A stretch of 64,000 bases of DNA from Pseudomonadota bacterium (lineage in GTDB: Bacteria; Pseudomonadota; Alphaproteobacteria; Sphingomonadales; Govanellaceae), in assembly GCA_003577275.1 (NCBI GenBank), contig QEVO01000004.1, positions 248,001 through 312,000 of the forward strand. The letters are read 5' to 3'. The translations under genes and the position numbers were made by a program. This document shows positions 43,214-52,944 of this stretch, one piece after another. The notes under the pieces are model-generated. The model saw only the letters and a program-made list of their open reading frames with translations, searched no databases and was not told the DNA's origin. Position 1 is the stretch's first letter. Each line of letters starts with the position of its first letter.

Positions 43214-43510
43214 CTACACCGTCGGCTTCTGGATAAACCCCTTGGGCGTAATGCCTTGCGCCGGCATTACCTCGACGTCCTCAACCCGCGCTGCGGGCGG
43301 ACCGCGGCGGCAGGCGCGAACGAGACTTTCCACCGCCTCAGCGCTGCCCACCGCCAAGACTTCCACCGTGCCATCGAGCCGATTCCTCACCCAGCCGTCG
43401 ATGCCGAGGGCTAGCGCCTGATCCACCGTCCAGCCGCGAAACCACACCCCTTGCACCCGGCCCGAGATGCGTAAGCGCACGGCGCGGCGATCTGTTGTTG
43501 GCTCCATCAT
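43214..43510 (-). CDS. acyP: Acylphosphatase
   Basis: 98 residues. It hydrolyses acyl phosphates. The signature [20 protein letters not shown] contains the catalytic Arg, and [19 protein letters not shown] contains the catalytic Asn. The first codons are ATG-ATG. It begins 15 nt after the stop of pccA, so it is likely the last gene of the pccB-pccA-acyP run. Confidence 0.94.
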   Translation of the reverse strand: MMEPTTDRRAVRLRISGRVQGVWFRGWTVDQALALGIDGWVRNRLDGTVEVLAVGSAEAVESLVRACRRGPPAARVEDVEVMPAQGITPKGFIQKPTV

Positions 43511-43525
43511 TTTGCGACGATAAGG

Positions 43526-45511
43526 TTAGGCAAACTCCATAATCACCGCATCGACGGCGAGGCTGTCGCCCTTCTTGGCGACAATCTTGCCGACGGTGGC
43601 GTCACGCTCGGCGCGCAGGATGTTTTCCATCTTCATCGCCTCCACCACCGCCAACGCCTGACCTGCCTTGACCTCCTCGCCTTCCTTGACCTCGATGTTG
43701 ACCACCAAGCCCGGCATCGGACAGATGAGATACTTCGAGGTATCGGGGGGCAACTTTTCCGGCATCAGACGCGCCAATTCAGCCGTGCGCGGCGAACGCA
43801 CCAGCGCGCGCAAGCTGACGCCATCGAACGTCAAGCGGTAGCCTTCGGCGAGCTTGTCCACCTGAATGCTCATCGGTCGGCCGCCGACATGGCCTTGCAG
43901 CAGCGGCTTGCCCGGCGTCCAATCGGTATCCATCGGCACCAGGACATCGCCGACCAGGATGGCGCAGCCGGTCTTGGTAAGACTGAAGGAGGTGATCACC
44001 TCCTGCTTATCGAGCGTTACCACCCATTCATTGCCGTAGCGCGGCGCGTGCTCATCGATGCGGCCAGAAATTTGCGACTGGCGCCCCACTTCCGTGACCT
44101 GCATCATGGTGGCGGCGGCGGCCAGCGCCCGGCGCGCCTCGTCCGACAAGTGGCCGCCAGCGAAGCCGTCGGGATATTCCTCGGCGATAAAGCCGGTGGA
44201 TAAGCGCCCTTCTTGAAAGCGCGGGTGATTCATGATCGCGGTCAAGAAACTGATGTTGTGGTTGATGCCGCGAATGTAGTAGGCGTCCAGCGCTTCGCGC
44301 ATGCTCTCGATGGCCTCCGCGCGGGTCGGGCCGTAAGTGACCAGCTTGGCGATCATCGGATCATAATACATGCTGATCTCCGCGCCCTCGTAAATGCCGG
44401 TGTCGACGCGCACGCGATCATTTTCCTGCGGCGGCAAGTAGCGCGTCAGGCGGCCGATGGAGGGCATGAAATTACGCAAAGGATCCTCGGCGTAGACGCG
44501 GGATTCTACCGCCCAGCCGTTCAATTTCACGTCCTTCTGGGCAATCTTCAGCTTCTCGCCGGCGGCAACGCGGATCATCTGCTCCACCAGATCGATGCCG
44601 GTGATCATCTCAGTCACCGGATGCTCCACCTGAAGCCGGGTGTTCATTTCCAGGAAGTAGAAATTCTGATCGCGGTCGACGATGAACTCCACCGTGCCCG
44701 CCGATTGATAATCGACGGCCTTGGCCAGCGCCACTGCCTGTTCGCCCATGGCCTTGCGAGTTTTCTCGGTAAGAAACGGGCTGGGTGCTTCCTCGATCAC
44801 CTTTTGATGCCGGCGCTGAATGGAGCACTCGCGCTCGCCCAAATAAATCACATGGCCATGGGCATCGCCCAAAACCTGGATTTCGATGTGGCGCGGCTCC
44901 TCGATGAATTTCTCGATGAACACGCGATCATCGGCAAAGGAGGATTTCGCCTCATTGGTGGCCGAGCGAAAGCCGTCCTTGACCTCATCGTCATTGCGGG
45001 CGATGCGCATACCCTTGCCGCCGCCGCCGGCGGAGGCCTTGATCATCACCGGAAAGCCGATGTCGCGGGCGACCTTGACCGCCTCCTCGGCGTCCTTGAT
45101 GACGCCCATGTAGCCGGGCACCGTGCTCACCCCGGCCTTGGCGGCGAGCTTTTTCGATTCAATCTTGTCGCCCATGGCGGCGATCGCCTTGGGCTTTGGC
45201 CCGATAAAAACGATGCCGGCTTTTTCCAGTGCGGCGCAAAAGCCTTCCTTCTCCGACAGGAAACCGTAGCCCGGATGCACCGCTTGAGCGCCGGTTTGCT
45301 TGCAGGCGTCAACGATCTTGTCGATCAGCAGATAGCTCTGCGCGGCCGGCGGCGGACCGATATGCACCGCTTCATCCGCCATACGCACATGCAGCGCGTC
45401 GGCGTCGGCGTCGGAATAGACGGCCACCGTCTTGATGCCCATTTTCTTCGCGGTCTTGATGACGCGGCAGGCGATCTCGCCGCGATTGGCGATGAGGATT
45501 TTTTTGAACAT
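43526..45511 (-). CDS. pccA: Propionyl-CoA carboxylase, biotin-containing alpha subunit
   Basis: 661 residues. The alpha subunit carboxylates biotin and carries it to the beta subunit, giving methylmalonyl-CoA. The biotin carboxylase part starts FKKILIANRGEIACRVI, has the ATP-grasp loop ASAGGGGKGMRIA and ERECSIQRRHQKVIEEAPSP. A BT linker region follows, then the biotinyl domain with VVEAMKMEN near residue 628. The length and the BT domain fit PccA rather than the shorter AccC. It follows pccB by 16 nt. Confidence 0.94.
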   Translation of the reverse strand: MFKKILIANRGEIACRVIKTAKKMGIKTVAVYSDADADALHVRMADEAVHIGPPPAAQSYLLIDKIVDACKQTGAQAVHPGYGFLSEKEGFCAALEKAGIVFIGPKPKAIAAMGDKIESKKLAAKAGVSTVPGYMGVIKDAEEAVKVARDIGFPVMIKASAGGGGKGMRIARNDDEVKDGFRSATNEAKSSFADDRVFIEKFIEEPRHIEIQVLGDAHGHVIYLGERECSIQRRHQKVIEEAPSPFLTEKTRKAMGEQAVALAKAVDYQSAGTVEFIVDRDQNFYFLEMNTRLQVEHPVTEMITGIDLVEQMIRVAAGEKLKIAQKDVKLNGWAVESRVYAEDPLRNFMPSIGRLTRYLPPQENDRVRVDTGIYEGAEISMYYDPMIAKLVTYGPTRAEAIESMREALDAYYIRGINHNISFLTAIMNHPRFQEGRLSTGFIAEEYPDGFAGGHLSDEARRALAAAATMMQVTEVGRQSQISGRIDEHAPRYGNEWVVTLDKQEVITSFSLTKTGCAILVGDVLVPMDTDWTPGKPLLQGHVGGRPMSIQVDKLAEGYRLTFDGVSLRALVRSPRTAELARLMPEKLPPDTSKYLICPMPGLVVNIEVKEGEEVKAGQALAVVEAMKMENILRAERDATVGKIVAKKGDSLAVDAVIMEFA

Positions 45512-45527
45512 TATTCTTACCTTCCCC

Positions 45528-47060
45528 TTACAGCGGGATGTTGTCGTGTTTTTTCCAGGGGTTTTCCAGTTCCTTGTCGCGCAGCATGCGCAAGCCCCGG
45601 GCGATCCGCCGCCGGGTGGAGTGGGGCATGATCACTTCATCGATAAATCCGCGCGACGCCGCCACGAAAGGATTGGCGAACTTCTCGGTATACTCCTTGG
45701 TCTTGGCCTCGATCTTGGCCTTATCGCCGATGTCCGAGCGGAAGATGATTTCCACCGCGCCCTTCGGCCCCATCACCGCGATCTCGGCGGTGGGCCAAGC
45801 ATAGTTCAAATCGCCACGCAGGTGCTTGGAACTCATCACGTCATAAGCCCCGCCATAAGCCTTGCGGGTGATCACCGTGACCTTCGGCACCGTCGCTTCG
45901 CCATAGGCGAACAACAGCTTCGCGCCGTGCTTGATGATGCCGTTATATTCTTGCGCCGTGCCTGGCAAAAACCCCGGCACGTCGACGAAGGTGATGATGG
46001 GAATATTGAAGCAATCGCAGAAGCGCACGAAGCGCGCCGCCTTGCGTGAGGCGTTGATGTCAAGGCAGCCAGCTAGCACCATGGGCTGATTGGCGACGAC
46101 GCCCACCGTAGCGCCCTCGATGCGGCCAAAACCGATGACGATGTTCTTGGCGAAATTGGGCTGAAGCTCGAAGAAATCGCCCTCGTCCACCACTTTCAGG
46201 ATCAGCTCGTGCATGTCATAGGGCTTGTTGGGATTGGCCGGCACCAGCGTATCCAACGACATATCAATGCGCTCGCCATCATCATAGAACGGACGCGACG
46301 GCGGATCCTCGCGGTTGGAGAGCGGCAAGAAATCAACGAAGCGGCGCACCTGCATCAAGGCTTCGATATCATTTTCAAATGCGTTGTCGGCAACGCTCGA
46401 TTTGGTGGTGTGGGTGACCGCGCCGCCCAATTCTTCCTGCGTCACTTCTTCCTGCGTCACGGTTTTGACCACATCGGGGCCGGTGACGAACATGTAAGAG
46501 GAATCTTTGACCATGAAAATGAAATCGGTCATGGCGGGCGAATAGACCGCGCCGCCGGCGCACGGCCCCATGATGACGGATATTTGCGGCACCACGCCGG
46601 AGGCCATGATATTGCGCTGGAAGACCTCGGCATAACCGGCGAGCGAGGCCACGCCCTCCTGAATGCGCGCGCCGCCGGAATCGTTCAAGCCGATCACCGG
46701 CGCGCCGACCTTGATCGCCATATCCATGACCTTGCAGATCTTCTCGGCATGGGCCTCGGACAGCGCGCCGCCGAACACCGTGAAGTCCTGGCTGAAGACA
46801 TAAACCAGACGCCCGTTGATGGTGCCCGAGCCGGTGACCACGCCGTCGCCGGAGATGCGCTGCTCGGCCATGCCGAAGTCGTTGCAGCGATGCTCGACGA
46901 ACATGCCGTATTCTTCGAAGGAATTGGGGTCGAGGAGCACCTCGATCCGCTCCCGGGCGGTAAGCTTGCCCCTGGCGTGTTGGGCGTCGACCCTTTTCAC
47001 CCCCCCGCCGGCACGGGCCTGGGCGCGTTTTTCCTCGAGCTTTTGCAGTATCTCCTGCAT
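45528..47060 (-). CDS. pccB: Propionyl-CoA carboxylase beta subunit (carboxyltransferase)
   Basis: 510 residues. The two-crotonase-fold carboxyltransferase transfers CO2 from biotin to propionyl-CoA. It shows the family start with [20 protein letters not shown], the oxyanion-hole region [59 protein letters not shown] and [18 protein letters not shown]. It is first in the pccB-pccA-acyP run. Specificity for propionyl over acetyl or methylcrotonyl CoA is inferred from the pairing and length. Confidence 0.93.
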   Translation of the reverse strand: MQEILQKLEEKRAQARAGGGVKRVDAQHARGKLTARERIEVLLDPNSFEEYGMFVEHRCNDFGMAEQRISGDGVVTGSGTINGRLVYVFSQDFTVFGGALSEAHAEKICKVMDMAIKVGAPVIGLNDSGGARIQEGVASLAGYAEVFQRNIMASGVVPQISVIMGPCAGGAVYSPAMTDFIFMVKDSSYMFVTGPDVVKTVTQEEVTQEELGGAVTHTTKSSVADNAFENDIEALMQVRRFVDFLPLSNREDPPSRPFYDDGERIDMSLDTLVPANPNKPYDMHELILKVVDEGDFFELQPNFAKNIVIGFGRIEGATVGVVANQPMVLAGCLDINASRKAARFVRFCDCFNIPIITFVDVPGFLPGTAQEYNGIIKHGAKLLFAYGEATVPKVTVITRKAYGGAYDVMSSKHLRGDLNYAWPTAEIAVMGPKGAVEIIFRSDIGDKAKIEAKTKEYTEKFANPFVAASRGFIDEVIMPHSTRRRIARGLRMLRDKELENPWKKHDNIPL

Positions 47061-47144
47061 CGGGACCTCATCTTGTTCTGGTTTGTAAGGCCGGAACGGT
47101 ATAGCCGCAATTTTGTCACAAATCTACACGGCGGTTGGGGCCCC

Positions 47145-47840
47145 CTACCCCCCCAAAAGAATGAGGAACCGGGCCGCCGTCTTGATGTCGGCCCGCACCT
47201 GGGCGCGGCGGCGGGCGGCCTCCTGGTCCTCGCCCCATTGCTCGCGCTGATAGCGCTCGTCGATGTCCGCCAGATCAAACGCCGCCTCGGCGTCGAGCCG
47301 CCGTTCGGCCACCGCCAGCGCCAGCACCAACGATCCCATGGCCGTTGTCATCAGGTGAAGAGCCGCCAGACGAAAGGGATCCAGCGCCGCCACCGCCTGG
47401 CCAAGCGCCGCCACCGCGTCCGCCGGCTGGGGTTGGGGCATGAGCCCGCCAAAGGTTTGCAGGTTGGCGCCGAAGCGGCTTGCCGCCCAGTCCAAAAGCG
47501 GCCGCCAGCCATGGGCCTGGCGCGTCACCAGATCGCGGGGATGCTCGGCCCAGTAACAAATAAGATCGGTTTCGGCATAGCCGGTCAGGTCGGCGACCAC
47601 TTCCAACCGGCGCTCGCTCACCCCGTCGATGGCCGAGTTGGCGAGCCTGGTCAGCGGCATGGCATCGGGCTTGATGATATCCTTCTGGGCTTCCCACTCG
47701 GCGGCCATGGCCTCGGCCAAGGCGGCGCTTGGCACCAGCAGCGGGCGGCGCGCCGGGGTCAGCACCGGCTTGCCATCCAGACGCACCGCGTACCCATCAC
47801 CGCCGGCAACGACGGTTACCTCCTTGTAGAAGCGCTTCAT
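47145..47840 (-). CDS. ATP12-family F1-ATPase assembly chaperone
   Basis: 231 residues. ATP12 binds the F1 alpha subunit before assembly; bacterial homologues are mostly alphaproteobacterial. Seen: MKRFYKEVTVVAGGDGYAVR, LDGKPVLTPARRPLLVPSAA, LAEAMAAEWEAQKDIIKPDA, PLTRLANSAIDG and the TDLICYWAEHPRDLV motif. The stop is just after a run of seven C residues. The start abuts the pseudouridine synthase gene with no gap, so they form one operon with crcB. Confidence 0.93.
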   Translation of the reverse strand: MKRFYKEVTVVAGGDGYAVRLDGKPVLTPARRPLLVPSAALAEAMAAEWEAQKDIIKPDAMPLTRLANSAIDGVSERRLEVVADLTGYAETDLICYWAEHPRDLVTRQAHGWRPLLDWAASRFGANLQTFGGLMPQPQPADAVAALGQAVAALDPFRLAALHLMTTAMGSLVLALAVAERRLDAEAAFDLADIDERYQREQWGEDQEAARRRAQVRADIKTAARFLILLGG

Positions 47841-48815
47841 CTACTCCTCGTTGGCGAAGGGATCGCTCTGGTCATCGGCGGCAAAGCCGAAGGTAGCCCA
47901 GGTCTCCGCCATGTGCGCCGGCAACGGCGCGGTGACGTCGATCGTGCCGCCCTTGGGATGGGGAATGATCAGCCGGCGGGCATGGAGGTGCAGCTTGCGG
48001 CTGACTACGCCGGTCAGATAGGCCTCCGCGCCGCCATACTTGCCGTCGCCGACGATGGGCGTGCCCATGTAGGCGCAGTGAGCGCGCAGCTGATGGGTGC
48101 GGCCAGTCAGCGGCATCAGGGCGAGCCAGCTGGCGCGGGCGCCCGCGCTGTCCATGACATGAAAGCGGGTGACCGCCTTTTTGCCCTCCTCACTGACTTC
48201 CATGCGCTCGCCCAGGCGGCCCGGCTCTTTCGCCAGAGGGGCGGTGATTTTGCCGTCGTCCAGCTCCGGTCGGCCAACCACCAAGGCCCAGTATACCTTC
48301 TTGGCGGTGCGGCCGTAAAACGACTGGCCCAAGGCGGTGGCCGCCGCGCCGGTACGGGCCAAAATCAACACCCCGCTGGTGTCCTTGTCCAGACGGTGCA
48401 CCAGCCGCGGCCGTTGGCCATCCTTGACCAAGGCATCCAGCATGCCGTCGATATGTCTGGTGGTCTTCGAGCCGCCCTGCACGGCGAGCCCCGGCGGCTT
48501 GTTGAGCACGATGACGCTGTCGTCCTGATAAAGGATCATGGCCGTCAAGGCGGCGCGCTCGGCCGCCGTGGGTTCGGCGCGCGGGCGCTTGTCCGACAGC
48601 GGCGGCGCATCGCCCAGGGGCGGCACCCGCACCGTGGCCCCCGCCGTCACCCGGTCGCCGGCCTTGGCCCGCTTGCCGTCCAGCCGGATCTGCCCAGTAC
48701 GCAACAGCTTGGCCAGACGGCTAAAGGTCAGCGCCGGGTAGTGTTTCTTGAACCAGCGGTCGAGGCGTAACCCCGCCTCATCCTGGTCGATCCGCCGCTC
48801 TTGGACGCCGCTCAT
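47841..48815 (-). CDS. RluA-family 23S rRNA pseudouridine synthase (RluC/RluD type)
   Basis: 324 residues. The N-terminal S4 domain (GLRLDRWFKKHYPALTFSRL) precedes the catalytic domain with VHRLDKDTSGVLILARTGAA, which holds the catalytic Asp. RTHQLRAHCAYMGTPIVGD is also typical. It isomerises uridines in 23S rRNA. The ATG at 48815 overlaps the crcB stop by 4 nt and is preferred over an in-frame start at 48899, which lies within crcB. It ends where the ATP12 gene begins. Confidence 0.93.
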   Translation of the reverse strand: MSGVQERRIDQDEAGLRLDRWFKKHYPALTFSRLAKLLRTGQIRLDGKRAKAGDRVTAGATVRVPPLGDAPPLSDKRPRAEPTAAERAALTAMILYQDDSVIVLNKPPGLAVQGGSKTTRHIDGMLDALVKDGQRPRLVHRLDKDTSGVLILARTGAAATALGQSFYGRTAKKVYWALVVGRPELDDGKITAPLAKEPGRLGERMEVSEEGKKAVTRFHVMDSAGARASWLALMPLTGRTHQLRAHCAYMGTPIVGDGKYGGAEAYLTGVVSRKLHLHARRLIIPHPKGGTIDVTAPLPAHMAETWATFGFAADDQSDPFANEE

Positions 48816-49192
48816 GAAACCGCCACCCGCACCAACAGCAGCCCCACCACCAGCGCCGCAATAGAAAGAATGAAGGAGGACAATATATAGGCGGCGCAAG
48901 CGGCGTACGCCTGACGCTCGAACAAGGTCACGGCATCCAGGGAAAAGGTCGAAAAGGTGGTGAACGCGCCAAGAAAGCCGGTGGACAACAGCGACTGCAT
49001 TTCCTTCGGCATCTGTAGTTTCAGCGCCACGCTTTCAATCAACACCCCCATCAGTAAACAACCCAGGACATTCACCAAGAGCGTGCCGTAGGGAAACGCC
49101 CCGCCAAGGATTTTTAGGGCCGCCGAGGATACCAGATACCGCGCCGTCGCCCCCACCGCGCCGCCCAACGCCACCGCCGCCATGGTCTGCAT
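48812..49192 (-). CDS. crcB: CrcB/Fluc fluoride channel
   Basis: 126 residues with four membrane helices. It exports fluoride as a dual-topology dimer. The conserved GGAVGATARYLVS, FPYGTLLVNVLGCLLMGVL (with the pore Asn) and STGFLGAFTTFSTFSLDA are present. The ATG at 49192 has GGGGGA seven bases upstream; an in-frame start at 49216 is unlikely. No fluoride riboswitch is visible before it. The gap upstream is filled by a MITE-like repeat. Confidence 0.95.
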   Translation of the reverse strand: MQTMAAVALGGAVGATARYLVSSAALKILGGAFPYGTLLVNVLGCLLMGVLIESVALKLQMPKEMQSLLSTGFLGAFTTFSTFSLDAVTLFERQAYAACAAYILSSFILSIAALVVGLLLVRVAVS

Positions 49193-49219
49193 GTGATGTT
49201 CCCCCGATCTACCCAAAAG

Positions 49220-49410
49220 CCTTCCCCTTTGCTGGAGACTGCTGCGAACTTATCGCAATATCGTCATTCCCGCGAAAGCGGGAATCCATATTTTTTACAA
49301 CATACTGTATTCGCAATGGATTCCCGATCGCGCCGCTGTCGCGGCTTGTCGGGAATGACGACTATTATATTCAACACATCAATTCCGTAGAGGTCTTATC
49401 AAGGGGGAGG
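49220..49410. repeat. MITE-like element, copy B
   Basis: The second copy of the element at 19316-19469. Its left end (CCTTCCCC, GAGACTGCTGCGAA) and right end (GTAGAGGTCTTAT, AGGGGGAGG) are imperfect inverted repeats. The core contains ATTCCCGCGAAAGCGGGAAT, a perfect 8-bp hairpin, and outer arms TCGTCATTCCCG / CGGGAATGACGA (49261-49272 and 49350-49361). The core at 49261-49338 matches copy A. The right arm of the inner dyad is missing from copy A. It fills most of the gap between crcB and rarA. Confidence 0.75.
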
Positions 49411-49470
49411 TTTTAAATCGCACCACTCACCGCTGGTCCTTTATCCGATAACCGCCGCCAATGCCAACCT

Positions 49471-50775
49471 TCACGACTGCTCGCGCAGCTTTTGCCAATA
49501 GGCGAGACGCTTGACGATTTCCCGCTCGAAGCCGCGCTCCACGGGCTGATAATAGGTCTCTCTCTGCATGCCGTCGGGAAAGTAATTCTGGCCGGAAAAG
49601 CCCTCTGCCGTATCGTGGTCGTAGGCATAGCCCTTGGCGTAGCCAAGGTCTTTCATCAGATCAGTGGGCGCGTTCAGAATATGTTTGGGCGGCATCAGCG
49701 AGCCGGTTTCCTTGGCTGCCGCCTTGGCCCTGCCTTCGGCAACGTAGGCCGCGTTCGACTTCGGCGCGGTGGCGAGATATATGGTCGCCTGGACGATCCC
49801 CAACTCGCCCTCGGGACTGCCCAGGAAATCGTACATGTCCTTGGCCGCCAGCGCCTGGACGAGGGCCTGCGGGTCGGCCATGCCCACATCCTCGGCGGCA
49901 AAGCGCACCAGCCGCCGCACGATATACAAAGGCTCCTCGCCCGCCACCAGCATGCGCGCCAGCCAGTAAAGCGCCGCATCCACATCCGAGCCCCGCAACG
50001 ACTTGTGAAGCGCGCTGATGAGGTTGTAATGCCCTTCCCGGTCCTTGTCATAGACCGCCGGACGGCGCTGCACCGCCTTGGCCAGCCCCTTGGCGTCGAG
50101 CGGTTTCTTGAAGGTTTGCCCGAGAAGGGCTTCGGCCATATTGAGAAGATAGCGCCCGTCGCCATCGGCCATCGCCTTTAGGGCCGAGCGCGCCTCTGCC
50201 TCCAGCGGCAGCTTCTTGCCTTCCGCCGCCTCGGCGCGGGTCAACAGTTCCTCCAGGGCCGCCTCGTCCAGGCGGTTCAAGACCAGCACCTGGACCCGGG
50301 ACAGCAACGCGGCATTGAGTTCAAACGAGGGATTTTCCGTGGTCGCGCCAACGAGCACGATGGTGCCGTCCTCGACGTAGGGCAGGAAGCCGTCCTGCTG
50401 CGAGCGGTTGAAGCGGTGGATTTCATCGACGAACAGCAAGGTCTCCTTGCCCTGGCTGCGGCGCGCGCGGGCCATCTCGAAGGCCTTGCGCAGATCGGCG
50501 ACGCCGGAAAACACCGCCGAGATCTGCTCGAACGCCAAGCCTACCCGATCGGCCAACAGCCGGGCGATGGTGGTCTTGCCGGTGCCCGGCGGCCCCCAAA
50601 ATATGAGCGAGGACAGCCGCCCCGTTGCCAGCATGCGACTGAGCGCGCCATCGGGCCCCAGGAGGTGGTCCTGCCCCACTACGTCTTCCAGGCGCGTCGG
50701 CCGCAAGCGGTCCGCCAGCGGCCGCCGCTGCGCTTTGGCTGCCGCTTTTTCCTCGCTGGCGAAGAGGTCGCTCAC
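49471..50775 (-). CDS. rarA: Replication-associated recombination protein RarA (MgsA)
   Basis: 434 residues. This clamp-loader-like AAA+ ATPase acts at stalled forks. It has RPTRLEDVVGQDHLLGPDGA, Walker A WGPPGTGKTTIARLLA, Walker B LFVDEIHRFN, sensor VGATTENPSF and the C-terminal tetramerisation region with PPKHILNAPT and KGYAYDHD. I place the start at a GTG (50775), giving MSDLF, the common beginning of the family. An ATG at 50844 would overlap degP by 62 nt and has no ribosome binding site. Confidence 0.93.
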   Translation of the reverse strand: MSDLFASEEKAAAKAQRRPLADRLRPTRLEDVVGQDHLLGPDGALSRMLATGRLSSLIFWGPPGTGKTTIARLLADRVGLAFEQISAVFSGVADLRKAFEMARARRSQGKETLLFVDEIHRFNRSQQDGFLPYVEDGTIVLVGATTENPSFELNAALLSRVQVLVLNRLDEAALEELLTRAEAAEGKKLPLEAEARSALKAMADGDGRYLLNMAEALLGQTFKKPLDAKGLAKAVQRRPAVYDKDREGHYNLISALHKSLRGSDVDAALYWLARMLVAGEEPLYIVRRLVRFAAEDVGMADPQALVQALAAKDMYDFLGSPEGELGIVQATIYLATAPKSNAAYVAEGRAKAAAKETGSLMPPKHILNAPTDLMKDLGYAKGYAYDHDTAEGFSGQNYFPDGMQRETYYQPVERGFEREIVKRLAYWQKLREQS

Positions 50776-50782
50776 CGCCGTC

Positions 50783-52306
50783 TCATCCCCGTTGCCGACA
50801 GGTAAAGCCGCCGAAGGCGCGGCCGCATTCGATGACCGCGCCATCGCGGTTGATGGTATAGCTGAAGCTGGAGGGATCCTTGGCCAAGGCTTTTTTCAAC
50901 TCATCCACGGTGGCGACTTTCTGGTCGTTGACCACCAGAATGATATCGCCGGGCCGCAGCAGACGGTAGCGCCGCGCCGGGCTGTCGCCGCTCAAGTTCA
51001 GCACCACCACCCCCTTCATCATGGGATCGAGGCGCAATTCCTCGGCAAACGCCGGGTTCAGGTTGCCGACCTTCAAGCCGTAGAAAAAGCTCTCATCGCT
51101 GAGCGTGGTGATGTTGCGCGGCGGCACCTCGGGGGCCGAGGCGACGGCCACCATGAGAGTGCGCGTTTTGCCATTGCGCACCACCGTCACCGGTACATTA
51201 CCGCCGCTCTTCTTGTCGCCGACGCGCATGCGGAATAAGAGCGCCTGAGCCGAATCCACTTCATGGCCCGCCACCTCGGTAATGACGTCGCCGACCTTCA
51301 CGCCGGCTTTGGCCGCCGGACCACTGGCGTAAACCTCGTCGATGAGCACGCCCACCGGCCGCTCCAGCCCCAGGGACTTGGCAATGTCAGCGGTCACCGG
51401 CTGTCCCGCCGCGCCGAACCAAGGACGAACGATCTTACCATCGGATAAGGCGGCGCTCACCACCACACCCACCATGTTGGAGGGAATGGCGAATCCGATC
51501 CCTAAGGACCCGCCGGAGCGGGAATAAATCGCCGTATTGATGCCGATGAGCCGGCCGTCCAGGGTAACCAGGGCGCCGCCGGAATTGCCGGGATTGATGG
51601 CGGCATCGGTCTGAATGAAGAACTGATAGTCGCTGATGCTCTCGGCGGTGCGCGCCACGGCGGAGACGATGCCGCTGGTCACCGTCTGGCCAACGCCGAA
51701 GGGATTGCCCATGGCGAGCACGATATCGCCGACCTCGACGCTGTCGGAATCCCGCAGCTCGACGGCGGGCAGCGGTTCGCCCTCGGTATCGATGCGCAAG
51801 ATGGCAAGATCGGTGCTTTCATCGGTCAGCACCACCTTGGCTTCAAATTCACGACGGTCCGCCAGCGCCACGGTGATAGTGTCGGCATCGCCCACCACAT
51901 GGTTGTTGGTGACGATGATGCCGTCGGCGCGGATAATGACGCCCGAGCCCAAAGACTGCTGCACCCGCTCGCGCGGCACGCCGCCGAAATTATCGCCGAA
52001 AAAGCGCCGGAAGAACGGATCGTTCATGAAGGGCGAGATCGCCTGCGCCTTGACCACCTTGCTGGAATAGACATTGACCACCGCCGGGGCCACCCGCTTG
52101 ACCACCGGCGCATAGGAATATTCAACCGCTTCCCGGCTAGGCGGCACGACCTTGGCTGCCGCCGGCTGGACCGGCGTTGAAACTACGCTTGCCGGTGGCG
52201 AAGCCGGCTTAGGCGCCGTCTGCGCCGGGGACTGACTCTCCCCCTCGCCGCCGCACGCCGCCACCAGAAGGGCCGCCAGCGCCATGCTTATGATCCCGTT
52301 ACGCAT
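50783..52306 (-). CDS. degP: HtrA/DegP-type periplasmic serine protease, predicted lipoprotein
   Basis: 507 residues. The N-terminus MRNGIISMALAALLVAACG is a lipoprotein signal with the lipidated Cys at 18. A Pro/Ala-rich linker leads to the trypsin-like domain with His in VTNNHVVGDADT, Asp in ESTDLAILRI and Ser in NPGNSGGALV. Two PDZ domains follow (from about 270 and 390). Its role is quality control in the envelope. The ATG at 52306 is chosen because the lipobox then sits at the normal position. A GTG at 52339 lies inside the edge of an interspersed repeat. It stands 7 nt before rarA. Confidence 0.94.
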   Translation of the reverse strand: MRNGIISMALAALLVAACGGEGESQSPAQTAPKPASPPASVVSTPVQPAAAKVVPPSREAVEYSYAPVVKRVAPAVVNVYSSKVVKAQAISPFMNDPFFRRFFGDNFGGVPRERVQQSLGSGVIIRADGIIVTNNHVVGDADTITVALADRREFEAKVVLTDESTDLAILRIDTEGEPLPAVELRDSDSVEVGDIVLAMGNPFGVGQTVTSGIVSAVARTAESISDYQFFIQTDAAINPGNSGGALVTLDGRLIGINTAIYSRSGGSLGIGFAIPSNMVGVVVSAALSDGKIVRPWFGAAGQPVTADIAKSLGLERPVGVLIDEVYASGPAAKAGVKVGDVITEVAGHEVDSAQALLFRMRVGDKKSGGNVPVTVVRNGKTRTLMVAVASAPEVPPRNITTLSDESFFYGLKVGNLNPAFAEELRLDPMMKGVVVLNLSGDSPARRYRLLRPGDIILVVNDQKVATVDELKKALAKDPSSFSYTINRDGAVIECGRAFGGFTCRQRG

Positions 52307-52336
52307 CGACACGTCTGTACACTCCGTCAATTCTGT

Positions 52337-52425
52337 CACCTCACCCTAACCCTCCTCAAGGAGAGGGAATAGGCCCTTCTCCTTGAGGAGAAGGCCGCGC
52401 GGATCATGCGCGCTGGATTGAGGTG
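52337..52425. repeat. CCCTCTCC-family intergenic repeat, copy 3
   Basis: The unit runs from CACCTCACCC to GAGGTGA with two inner stems, CCCTCCTC / GAGAGGG and CCTTCTCCTTG / AGGAGAAGG. It fills the gap between degP and the ribosomal terminator. The same design is found at 2387-2552 and 22039-22135. Confidence 0.75.
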
Positions 52426-52443
52426 ATTTCCATCTTACCCACG

Positions 52444-52468
52444 AAAAAGGGCAGCCCCAAGGCTGCCC
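52444..52468 (-). terminator. Rho-independent terminator of the ribosomal protein operon
   Basis: On the minus strand an 8-bp stem GGGCAGCC / GGCTGCCC with a 4-base loop is followed by five T residues. It lies 36 bases after the rplQ stop. A run of nine C residues directly precedes the stem. Confidence 0.88.
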
Positions 52469-52503
52469 CCCCCCGATATTCTTAAGTCGTCAGGCGCAGG
52501 TTA

Positions 52504-52932
52504 TTACGCCGCTTCCTGGGACTCCTCGTTCACGATCACCGGCCCGGAGTCCTTGCCCTTGGCCGAGACGTCGCGGTCGACAAATTCGATCACCGCCATG
52601 TCGGCATTATCGCCATAGCGCATGCCGGCCTTGATGATCCGGGTATAGCCGCCATTGCGGCCGGAATAGCGTTCCGACAGCACGGTAAACAGCTTATCGA
52701 TGATGGCGCCGTCGGTCTGCGGCAGCTTGGACTGCGCCAGGCGGCGGGCATGCAGGCCGCCGCGCTTGCCCAAGGTTACCAACCGCTCGACGATGGGCCG
52801 CAACTCCTTGGCCTTGGGCAGCGTCGTGGTGATCTGCTCGTGCTTGATGAGCGCCGAGGCCATGTTGGCGAACATGGCCTTGCGGTGCTCCGACTTCTTG
52901 TTGAGCTTACGCCCCGCCTTACGATGGCGCAT
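52504..52932 (-). CDS. rplQ: Ribosomal protein bL17
   Basis: 142 residues starting [20 protein letters not shown], the invariant bL17 beginning. A C-terminal acidic extension (VNEESQEAA) follows the core, as in other Alphaproteobacteria. It is the last gene of the operon, 12 nt after rpoA. Confidence 0.97.
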   Translation of the reverse strand: MRHRKAGRKLNKKSEHRKAMFANMASALIKHEQITTTLPKAKELRPIVERLVTLGKRGGLHARRLAQSKLPQTDGAIIDKLFTVLSERYSGRNGGYTRIIKAGMRYGDNADMAVIEFVDRDVSAKGKDSGPVIVNEESQEAA

Positions 52933-52944
52933 GGTTCTAACTCC

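Noticed and set aside
44213..45631. Plus-strand frame of 472 codons opposite pccA
   Set aside because: Shadow of the biotin carboxylase gene; no motifs and no ribosome binding site.
46209..48770. Very long plus-strand frame (853 codons) opposite pccB, the ATP12 gene and the pseudouridine synthase gene
   Set aside because: Its product is rich in His, Arg, Gly and Gln with no family resemblance, and all three genes on the other strand are well recognised. It is an antisense shadow caused by high GC at third positions.
49193..49470. Possible fluoride riboswitch before crcB
   Set aside because: No conserved riboswitch core is visible; the gap is occupied by a repeat element.
52307..52339. GTG start for degP at 52339
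   Set aside because: It lies in the edge of a repeat and would put the lipobox Cys at residue 29 after an acidic N-terminus. The ATG at 52306 gives a normal lipoprotein signal.
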